Source of the DNA: Loripinus fragilis | Taxonomy: Eukaryota; Mollusca; Bivalvia; Lucinida; Lucinidae | Direction: 5' to 3' | Length of the DNA: 64,000 nt | Assembly: GCA_964019695.1 (NCBI GenBank) | Contig: OZ026515.1 | Location: 42,089,994-42,153,993, forward strand | In this document: one piece after another, positions 15,101 through 27,100 of the stretch | Layout of the letters: each line of letters begins with the position of its first letter | How positions within the stretch are numbered: position 1 is the first letter of the stretch | The notes under the pieces: model-generated | Databases searched by the model: none | What the model was told of the DNA's origin: nothing | What the model saw: the letters and a program-made list of their open reading frames with translations, nothing else | Position numbers and translations under genes: made by a program

Positions 15101-18100
15101 TCTCATGAAATATCATACCTTATTTTTTTCGAAAATTAGAGAGATTTCGCAAAATTTGTCATCTGCTGAAGTAATGACTGGCCCTTTAAGGGTTAAGATT
15201 GTGTAACGTCCTCTGAAATCCAGCTAATCGATTGTATTTGCAGGATTGCTGTAGATACCATGGCTTTTAGACTGCTTACCTGTTTTCTTCAGACAATGAT
15301 AAACAGTAAAACCTGTCTTAAGCAGCCACTCAAAAAGAAGACTAATATTTTTTTCAGACCAATTTTCGCTAAATGCAGGTCAAAAGTATTGCAGACTTTC
15401 GACCTTCATTGAGCTACGATTTGTCTTTAAGACCTTTCTTTTGTCTATTTTTGAGTGGCCGCTTAAGACAGGTTCTACTGTACTCTGTTAGCTAGATCAG
15501 TATGATGAAAATTTTATCTTGCATTAAAATGTGAAAATTACATTTTTACTAGCTCAAATAAATATGCTATTGTACTGTATCTTGCATTGGCTTTTATACA
15601 AAAGTATAGCATTTTTTATCACATGATTTGACGTCTGGGATAGTAATCATGTCATGTATCTAAATTGATAATATACTGGTGTGATAATTTAATAATTGGT
15701 AATATTATGAAATGTTGTCTTTAACAATGTTGTATATATATGGCAAAATCTTCACGTAAAAGAGGGATTGATAACTATTTCTAATGGCATATGATTAATA
15801 GAATCTAACATTTGTGCTCCGATATTATTGAATTTACATGTACAGTCGAACTTCGATGGCTCAAACTCGTCGGGACTGTTGGTGCTAGTTCGACCCATTC
15901 AAGAGTTCGAGCGATACCTAGCCTGGCTTTTCAAGTTCGTTCATGTGTACTATATGTCATCAACGACACCACATTTTTTTTTACCAAAGTTGCAAAGCGC
16001 AGGTGACACCTGTCACTGATCAATAACCCTTTGCACGCTAGAGTTAAATTGATAAGCCCCATGTGTTAGCATATGAACTTGTTTAAAGTAAATACATTTA
16101 TCAGCATGCGCATATGCTCAGGCTGATCAATGCATTTGCTATCGAGTAAGCTGTACCGTGTGAATGTTCCTGTTTATGTGTAGCTACAGTTTATGTTCGG
16201 TTGTTTATTGTTATCTTTAGAACAATAAAAGAAAAAAACATGTTTGTTTCTTATTATTTATTCACAATGTGCAAGTTTCATTTAATAACAACGAATAAAA
16301 ACATGAAAAAATGACAAACTCCCCAGGATGTTTACAACAAAGACGCAGATCAGACTGTACCGCCGCCCAATCTGGTGCCAGTCTTTATCCAGCCAGGCAT
16401 GTTTTGCACATTTCGACAAGCGAATTCTGGATTACAAAACATTGTCTTTAATCATTTTCGGCTGTAAAAGTGTGTACTTACTTAAATCTTTGATCTGATA
16501 AATTGCCGCTAATTGCTTCACACGTTCCGCTCGTCAGTTAGGTAACCCAAGGGTAAAATCATCATTGTCACGGAGCGCTTATGAAAATAATAATTAACTT
16601 AAATCAAGCGTGTGACAGATTCATCTAAGGAAATAATTGGTTCGAGCCATCATAGCGTTTTTACATGAAAAAATCGCCCTGCGGACCGTGCTTTGAGTTC
16701 GAGAGTTCGAGCCATTGCTGTTCGAGCCTGGGGTGTATTTTAACATTAAATGTATAGGGAAATTGCCGGAACCGACAAACGAGTTCGAGTGATCCCTGGT
16801 GTTTGAGACAGGCGAGTTCGAGCGACCAACGTTCGACTGTATTAAACTTGTTGTGAAAAAGCAATGTAACGCTTAGGAATGACTCACATTGTATCTCTTT
16901 TCTTCAACTTGCTTAACCCTTAATGCGCTAATCGCAACAAAAGCTGTCTGCTTTTCTCGTCTGCTGAGAAGTTTAAGAAGCCTCTATGGCAAACAGTGTG
17001 GACCCAGATCAGACTGCTCCTATAGGAGCAGTCTGTTCTGGGTCCTCACTGTTTGCTTCTATACTTAATTCGTCAGTAATGCTAGGCAATTATTTGCAGC
17101 AGATGACTTCAGCAGACGACATTTTCAGATGCATTTTTTTCTTGGTGCTTTAAGGGTTAATAGAATCTAACATTTGTGCTCCCATATTATTGAATTCGCA
17201 TGAATTAAACTTATTGTGAAAAAGCAATATAATGCTTAGGAATGACTCACATTGTATCTCTATTCTTCAACTTGCTTAATAAATTCAATAACACAGGAGC
17301 ATTAAAGTAAGATCCTCTCTATCTATTGTAGACAAATGATGACTGCCTTGTTCCAGTTCTTACTGTCTGTGAGTCAGTACAAGAGTCAAATATTACTATA
17401 TAGGCTTGATGTCAACCTTCTAGGTAGCCAGACTGACTCTAAGGTATGGCACTCTTAATATGATCCTTCTCGCTAGGTTTGTTCCAGTTCTTACTGTCTG
17501 TGAGTTAGTACAAGAGTCAAATATTACTATATAGGCTTGATGTCAACCTTCTAGGTAGCCAGACTGATTCGAAGGTATGTCACTCTTTATATGAACCTTC
17601 TCGCTAGGTTTGTTCCAGTTCTTACTGTCTGTGAGTTAGTACAAGAGTCAAATATTACTATATAGGCTTGATGTCAACCTTCTAGGTAGCCAGACTGATT
17701 CGAAGGTATGTCACTCTTTATATGAACCTTCTCGCTAGGTTTTTTCCAGTTCCTACTGTCTGTGAGTCAGTACAAGAGTCAAATATTACTATATAGGCTT
17801 GATGTCAACCCTCTCGGTAGCCAGACTGATTCTAAGGTATGTCACTCTTTATATGAACCTTCTCGCTAGGTTTTTTCCAGTTCCTACTGTCTGTGAGTCA
17901 GTACAAGAGTCAAATATTACTATATAGGCTTGATGTCAACCCTCTCGGTAGCCAGACTGATTCTAAGGTATGTCACTCTTTATATGAACCTTCTCGCTAG
18001 GTTTGTTCCAGTTCTTACTGTCTGTGAGTCAGTACAAGAGTCAAATATTACTATATAGGCTTGATGTCAACCTTCTAGGTAGCCAGACTGACTCTAAGGT

Positions 18101-21100
18101 ATGGCACTCTTAATATGATCCTTCTCGCTAGGTTTGTTCCAGTTCTTACTGTCTGTGAGTTAGTACAAGAGTCAAATATTACTATATAGGCTTGATGTCA
18201 ACCTTCTAGGTAGCCAGACTGATTCGAAGGTATGTCACTCTTTATATGAACCTTCTCGCTAGGTTTTTTCCAGTTCCTACTGTCTGTGAGTCAGTACAAG
18301 AGTCAAATATTACTATATAGGCTTGATGTCAACCCTCTCGGTAGCCAGACTGATTCTAAGGTATGTCACTCTTTATATGAACCTTCTCGCTAGGTTTTTT
18401 CCAGTTCCTACTGTCTGTGAGTCAGTACAAGAGTCAAATATTACTATATAGGCTTGATGTCAACCCTCTCGGTAGCCAGACTGATTCTAAGGTATGTCAC
18501 TCTTTATATGAACCTTCTCGCTAGGTTTGTTCCAGTTCTTACTGTCTGTGAGTTAGTACAAGAGTCAAATATTACTATATAGGCTTGATGTCAACCCTCT
18601 CGGTAGCCAGACTGATTCTAAGGTATGTCACTCTTTATATGAACCTTCTCGCTAGGTTTGTTCCAGTTCTTACTGTCTATGAGTCAGTACAAGAGTCAAA
18701 TATTACTATATAGGCTTGATGTCAACCTTCTAGGTAGCCAGACTGACTCTAAGGTATGTCACTCTTAATATGATCCTTCTCGCTAGGTTTGTTCCAGTTC
18801 TTACTGTCTATGAGTCAGTACAAGAGTCAAATATTACTATATAGGCTTGATGTCAACCCTCTCGGTAGCCAGACTGATTCTAAGGTATGTCACTCTTTAT
18901 ATGAACCTTCTCGCTAGGTTTGTTCCAGTTCTTACTGTCTATGAGTCAGTACAAGAGTCAAATATTACTATATAGGCTTGATGTCAACCTTCTAGGTAGC
19001 CAGACTGATTCTAAGGTATGCCATTGTTAATATGGGCCCGGACGTGAGAAAACCTGTCTTTGGTGGTTTGCGAACAACAAAGGTGCAGACCAGCCTGCGC
19101 ATCCGCGCTGACTGTTTAGCGCCTTTGTCATTCGCTTTTTTGAAAGTATAATATCTAAACTTGCTACAAGCGAAATTTTGATTTTCTAGCTAGTCTCTGT
19201 AGCTGAGGAGACTGATTTTAATGTTGCTTTGTCGGAAACCCCTAAGACAGGTTTTGTCACGACGAGGCCCATATGTGACTTCATGAGATTTTGGTCCTTA
19301 TCGCATTTGCAAGTAGCAGAGGCTCAGACAAGCCTGCGCTTCCATGCAGTCTCACCAGAGCCTTCACTACTCAAACACGTAAAGTAAGGGATGTTGATGA
19401 AGGCTGAGGCCAAACTTTAGACCACTAGCCACACTATATAGCTGTGCATACATGTTAAAAGGTACCAAAATCTCAAGAGCCATAAAGTCTCCCAGGAAAG
19501 TAGCTTTAATAGCAATGTTGCCCATGTTACCTCATTCAGGTTGTGTGCACATTGGCTGTATTTGAAGTTGTGAAGAACATCTGAGACCTGACTCCATGGA
19601 TTGGCCCAGGAGTTCCAAATGGAGGTTGGATATGTTGCACCAATAGTTGGGGGCACAAACATATATCATCAGAAAAACACCTCTCTATAAACATAACACA
19701 TATTCGAATATAGTAGATATTGGTGAAACCTGGGGTTGATATTCATTAACCATAACAACAGCTTATTTGTAAATCAGTACCATTTTTTCAAAAGCATTTA
19801 TTTATGTGCTCAGTGGTACAGGGCTAGAGAAATTGGCTGTGAAACATCCTTATGACACATATAGTGGAGTCTTTTAAAAAGTTGAAGACCAGGTATTAAT
19901 TAGAATTTAGCGCAAAACTTGCAAGATAAGGACGGAAATGAAACATTGCAAACATTTAAAAAAGAATAGGTATTTCACAATTAAATTTGGTCTATGCATA
20001 CAAAAAATGGTTTAAGACTGATTATTTTCATTTTTCTCTAGCCCTGCATTGGAACCATCTTGAGGTGGGCACATTGACAATTATTGCATTGTTGTAGATA
20101 TCATAAAATAATTTTTAGGGGATTACCGACTTTAAAAAAAAATCAGTAATGTAAATTTAAATTTTGGTGCTCACATTCATTCCTCCTGTGCTAAATTATT
20201 TTGTATCATTATAAAATTGGGCGCTACATCCTGCTTATAACAAGATTTTTTTATAGCTGAGCGGATTGGTTGGAGTTTATCCATGCAACCCAGAGGAAAT
20301 GACTTATGAAGGCTAAATTTCTGAATTACAATTCTTAAACCCAGTTGTACTTGTTTTCTTTCAGACCACCTCATTGTTGCCAGAGATCAGTAGATTGCCA
20401 TCCTTGACTCCGCTAATATTGCCAAGAAACCAGGTAACACTTCATTTTGGTCTTATAATGAGATAACATGACTTTGGTTACACAGTCATTTTGTTGGTTT
20501 TAAATATTATTGAGCCACGACACTTGATTTCCAACAATGTGGCATTTTGACAAGTATAGACTCAGACCAGCCTGTCGAGCCTCCTTTTAAGCTTAGAAAT
20601 TCCAAATTATGTTCAGTCAGTAGCTTAACAGTCATAGAATATTCAAGCCACTTGCAAAGACTCTGAACAGACTGTGCATATGCGCAGGCTGGTCTGAGGC
20701 TTTGCTGGTCGCACAAACCACATTGTTGGAAATCACATGTCACGGCTCATTTTTAGCACACATAGAGGCCTTCTTACTTACTGTATGGATCATCACAAAT
20801 AAACTAAATAACTGTGATGAAACAAAGAAAAATCTCATTAACTTGAGATGTCTAGAGTTAAACCTTACCATGCTAGACCCAGACAATTTTGTTTTGAAAA
20901 CAGTGTAGATCCAGATCAGCTGGCTTCTCACTCTGTTTTTAAATTCTTATAACTGAAATCTCGCAAAATCATTGTATACAATTTTGTAGGGGGTAGCACA
21001 TAGAAATATCCAGCATGATAAGGGTTAAAATCTGTGTTATGTAATTTTCCAGCTACGTATGAGTACTCCATGGCTCAGTGTAACAGAGAAGCCTTCGGAG

Positions 21101-24100
21101 ATGGAAGAAAAACTCAGACTCGCAAAAAGGTAAATATCAATTGTCAGTTTACTTGTTCACCTTTTTCAACCAATGGAATTTTCCTATTTTTTCATACAAT
21201 AGAGTTTGACTGGACCATTGTATACAACAAGGGCCATAGGATATAATTTCCAAATGGTACATGTATCCTGTTTCTGTTCTTGAAGTTTTTTCATCTTAGC
21301 AAACAGTGAAGACACAGATAAAATGCTGCATGATGCAGCATTTCATCTGGGTCTTCACTGCTTGCAAAAGTACTCACTAAGGGGTTTCCAGTCAGCAATG
21401 GGTTTATAAGATTTTGGTACTTACACATAAGCAATTTACAAAGTTATTGGCATTAAGGGATTAAGGTTTTTAGTGACGGTAAGTAGCCCAAAACTCTATG
21501 TTTGAACATTGTATTAATCTTATTAAATGTACATATACCCCCAAACAATTAGTCTGATATGGGTCTTCTCTGTTTGTCTTAGGCCTTTATGTCTTTAGAT
21601 TTGCAAACATTGACCAGATAAATATATGATTTGATAAGGATGCTGTGATAAGCAATATTTTCTTATTTATTTTCAGTCGATCTAACTTGGATGAGAATTT
21701 CAAAGGCTATCTAGAAAGAGCCAAAACCTGGCATCAGATGACAGTAGTGGCACAGGTAAAGTTAACCCTTTCCCCATCAGAAAAATACATTTGAGCCACG
21801 ACATGAGATTTCCATCAATGTTGTATGTGTGACCAGCAAAGCCTCAGATCAGCCTGCGCATATGTGTAGTCTAATCAGAGCCTTTGCTAGTCACTTGAAT
21901 TTTCTATGAGTGTTAAGCTACTGACTGAACATCATTTGGAGTTTCTAGGCTTAAAAGGAGGCTGCACAGGCTCGTCTTAGTCTAGTCATGTCAAAATGCC
22001 ACATTGTTGGAAATTTCATGTGGCGGCTCATATGCTATATTGTCTGCTATGTCAATATCTGTTTGGTTTTGCTTATGCAAAAAGTGATTTTCAAGTTGCT
22101 GCTTGAACCTTGAAGGACTTACCCTGCCATTAGCGAGTGTAGCCATTTGCTACTAAAAATGTAGAGTGGCTACAAATATAAGTCATTGGCTAAAAGTAGT
22201 CTAGGTGGTACAAAAATTACATCAGGTCAACCTCGCTATCTCAAAGTCCAAGGGAATGGAGAAAATACTTTGAGTTATCCGAAGTTCGACATAAGCAAAA
22301 TATGACATCACCCATATATGATGTACATGTTCAATTTCTCAAAGACATACTTTTGCAGTACATGTGTAGTAATAAGTGTAGTAAATCTGTTCCTACTGAA
22401 AAAAGGATAGATATGAAGACAAAAGAAATTCATTTAAGTTTGTTTTATTTCCATTTTAATTACGATGTGAAACGCCCTGACACGGGATAAACAATATTGC
22501 AGAAACGGTTATTTTTTTTTTTAAATTACTGGTAATAGGAAAATGGTGAAGAAGGGTTTTAGTTATTCAAATTTCCGATTTATTTTTCAAGAGAATAAAC
22601 AAACATAAAACCCAAACCAAGTTTTTACGTAAAGACTGTTGAAAAAATCTCATCAAAGAACACAGATAAACAACATTAGAATTTGAATGGCACCGCTAAT
22701 TTTCTGATGATCAAATCAAGCACACCTGGGTGGTCATGCATTGTCAAGGTCAATTGATGCAATTATTAATACATAAACAGCTGATAAAGAACAATGGTCG
22801 CCTCCATGCTATATTCAGGCTTTCAAGAGGGTCCTACTTTTCCTACTATTCCTACTTTTCCCTACTTTTTTAATTTGCTCCTACTTTTCCCTACTTTTTC
22901 ATGAAAATGCCCTGCTATCCCTACTTTTTCACTCTAAAATGTCATTTACCCTTAAAAATCCAGACATTTTTGCTCGCTCGCTCACATTTTATAAATTAGA
23001 GGTCATTTTTGCTCAGGGAGCACGCTGCTGAACACCTCATTTTTACTTTCTAACCCAAAAAAGAGTACCTGTTTAGCTGGTACTATAGTACTAGGTATTA
23101 TCCTGCTCATTTAGGGTGAAATTTCTTTATTCAAACAACTCATTGTAATTGATTTTGTACTTGGAAAAGCCCTACTTTTTTACACGGATAATCCCTACTT
23201 TTTCACTACTTTTTTTAAAATTTTAACTCCTACTTTTCCCCTACTTTTTTGTTGATGGGCACTTGAAAGCCTGTATATTACTAATTGGTGATTACCCGCA
23301 ACAATGGATTATACTGAACTGAATTAAAGGCTATTGTTCCATGTCTGAATGTTAATTACTTTGATTGACATTCATATACCAACACAAATTTTACTTCGAC
23401 ATAAGTAGTGGTAAAGAAGCGGAAAACTATTTTTCGGGAATGAAAAAACACTTCTACATAGCCGAAATTTTGTGATAAACAAGTTTGACATAAACAGGTA
23501 TGAAATACAAAGCAATATAGGGGAAATGCTCCGGAATGAATGGTCACTTCGACATATGCTGTGTATTCGAGATAAGCAAGTTTGACATAGCGAGGTTGAC
23601 CTGTATTTGCGAAAAAGTGTATTTTGATCAGCTTTTGGATTTTCCAATTTTCCTTTATTATTCCTTCGCACTTTATTATTTTGCCATATTTTACTCTTTG
23701 GATGCTGGATTTTTCACTACCATCAGGGTCTCAAACAGTTTGGATCCTGATGAGGCCCGACATTTTTCCAGCCTTATCTGGGTCCAAACTGTTTTCAAAG
23801 GTTATCAGCAGACAACAAAAGTCGCCTCTAGCAGTCAAAGAGTTAAATACAAGACAACTTGATGATACTACTTTCTGGCTAAAACCTTGGCTGAAGTTAA
23901 TTACATTTTGCTCCAACTATTTCCATTTGGCTAAAGTGTTGGCTACAACAAATTCTGAGCCAGGGTTAGCCATGACTTGATCTAAGTCTAGTCTCTCTGC
24001 AATTTTGACTTTTAAAGTATAACACTGGCTGAAACTACAGACGTACTTTACTTCTCATATAATTCTGTGAAAGGGTTGGATAGTATAATGTTCAAAAAGT

Positions 24101-27100
24101 ACAATGTATAAGAAATTGACATTCAAATAATTGGACCAGCATGTGAGATTTTGTTACTTATTACATTAATATAAAAATAGCAATTATCATATGATGTCGC
24201 GTCTGGGAATAAAATAACCCTATGCAATAAAACTGATAAGCCACTAGTGGTTTACAGGGCTTACAGATTTAGTAATGTTACATTATGACGTCCATTTTAA
24301 TGTTGTGTAGAAGATGTCAAAATCTTTTATGTTTTCACACTTAAAATACAATTTTAAGTTACTTTAATGTCATGTGATAAATAGAACCTAACACTTGTAC
24401 TCCTGTATTATTGGATTTATTAAACTTGTTGCAAAAAAGCGATAAATTTCTTGGCAAGCCTCGCATTTTATCGCTTTTCCTCAACTCGTTTAATAAATTC
24501 AATAAAACATGAGCACTCGTGTAAGGTCCTCTATTTATACATGCATCCAGAGATACCAGGTGTGACTATGATTAAACCTGTTGATTTGGTATGATGACGC
24601 TTCATCTTCTTTCATACTTTATGTATAACTTGCAAAAAACGCTTACTGGTATTTGATCAAAATTTGCAGTCATCCACCCACTTTCAAGATTTGATATCAG
24701 TTTTGTTATTTAAACTTTATTATTTCTAAAAATTCTGTGATGAATTTGATCAAATTTTGCAGCAAACCCACTGAGATTGATAAGGCTCTCGAGGGCAAGT
24801 TTATGTTAGTTTTGTAGTTCTTTTTCATGTCAGCAGCAGTTTTATATTTAGATAATAAGCTGTAAAGACACACAGACATTTACAAGATTAATGTGTGATA
24901 GTAAAGAGGGGCTCGTGTAATAATAATTTAGCATTTTTCCTATGTGTAGTTTTTTGTATCTGATATACATTAACAAGATACATGCATGATTAGAAAAGTG
25001 TGCTCAAGGTTGTTCCTCTGTGTAGAGTTTTGTCTTTGACCTTTTAGCTTTAGCTGAACAGATTGAAAACCCCTCCATGGAATGTTACCAAATTTTGCTG
25101 ACACTCAAATATTATTAGATAGATATTGCAGTTGAAAAAGGGGGTAAATTACTAGATTTACTAGAGATATTCCCCTTTGTACATGTAGTTCTCATTTTGT
25201 TACTTAAAATCTGTCTTGTGTCTATAGTATATATTTATTTAACACTAGACATATATGGTACAAAAATAAGGGTCCCTGAATGCTTTCAATAAAAAATATT
25301 CCCTTTTGTAATTCATGGTTAATAGATTCAGCTAAATACTTCACTATATCCCTTTGCAAATTAAAAGGGACATTTTGCTCTCTAAAACAATGTATGATTC
25401 ACATGAAAGAGATATTCTAATGCATATGCAAATGCAATGTGATGTCTAAGTAGATAACTTCAAGTATTTTAACAGTTAATCGTGTTCTGATATTGGTAAC
25501 TTTGATTTGCATCAAAAATTATTGGGATGTGGATTTTTACTTAGGATAATCAATTTTAGTCTCACACTATATGGACAAAGTGGAAATCCGATGGTTGATT
25601 TCAATTGTATGAATTTTGTATATTTTAATTATTATCAGTGCCTTTTTGAGAGGGTAAGTATTAAATCACAGAGGTTAGTGGGAGTGCTTTATTGATGTTT
25701 AGATGGGTATTGGTGGCACATACATCATTAAGTCCCCCCAACCTAAGGTGGGGGACATATAATGGTTTGGTTGCAGATCCCATTGATGTCTGTGTAGCTT
25801 ATTTTTTGCACTTTATCTTCTAAACCAGTGGGCAAATTTTGAACAGACTTGCTTAGATACATTGTTGGGAGAGGGAGGGGGGAAGAGTTGATTAGATTTT
25901 GGTGACCTTGACCTTATTTTCAACGTCACACCAGAACATTGAAATGTCAAATTTTGTCTAAATAGGGTTTCTGGATGTTATCTCTTAAACAGAATAATGA
26001 TTTCTAGCTAAACTTTATGTATTGTATCATAGTGACACAATAAGTAGTTGGTTAGATTTTGGTGATCTTGACTTAATTTTAAAGGTCATCATCATACCAA
26101 GACAGTAAAAACCAACTTTTTCCAAACTCTATTTTCTGAACCAATTAGTGGATTTTTACGAAACTTGCATGGATACATTGTTGGGAGGGGGAAAATATTT
26201 CATTAGAGTTTTGGCGACCTTGACCTTATTTGCAATGTCACGCCATCACATTGAAATGTCAAATTTTGACCAGAATATAGGGAGCGCAGTGGCTCAGTGG
26301 TAGAGTGCTTGACTGGAGACAGAGGGGCCGTGGGTTTGAGCCTCACCGGCGTCACTGCGTTGTGTTCCTTAAGCAAGACACATTTATCCTAGCTAAGTAC
26401 TGGTTCAACCCAGGAAGACCCATCCCTGTTTAACTGAAAGATTGTTGATGGGATGTAAAGAATCAAATCAAACAAACTGATCAGAATAATTATGGTTTCT
26501 GTGTCTTAACTCTTAAACAGATCATTGGATTTTGGTCAATCTTTATATATTTTATCAGGGTGACATAATAAAAGAGTTGACTAGATTTTGGTGACCTGGA
26601 TCTAATTTTCAAAGTTACCATCCTATATAGACTGTAAAAATCAGCCTTTTTGGCACTCTATCTTCTGAACCATTTCCACTTTTAAGAATTTGAGTTTGCA
26701 TTCTTAACTCTAAAAACAGCTACAAGAGGTGTTTCATGTTTATTTGAACGAATTTGAAAATGACATTTTTCATTTATCTTCTCGTTATATTTGGTAATAA
26801 TTGATTTCAATGGGTTAGTCTGATCTCCAGAAATAGAGAGTCATCGAAAAAACAGTATTTAATTTTTATTTTCTGGTGTGAAACAGTCTTTGAAGATAAG
26901 TAGTCAAATTCTCAGCGTTTAAAAATGCTGTTTTAAACGAAATGTACTAAATCTTTCATGAACAATTTCTCAAAAAGGTGTGAAGTTTTTCTTTTGGAAC
27001 CTTTTATATATTGTACATAAATAATAAAAGTGTGTTAAGTTAGAAAATAAAGCATTCCAGTAGGATATTTACTTTTTTAAAGCAACTTGAACATCAAATT

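Noticed and set aside
17351..19019. Set of mutually exclusive alternative exons
   Set aside because: Copies are too similar, lack the exon start and a phase-compatible acceptor, and several contain stops; a tandem array of non-functional copies fits better.
23536..23980. Overlapping 108- and 118-codon frames
   Set aside because: They cross element ends and a palindromic core; no domain and no consistent phase with TTC28 exons.
26278..26360. Genuine tRNA gene
   Set aside because: It is followed by a SINE body and flanked by a target duplication, and related copies lack the head.
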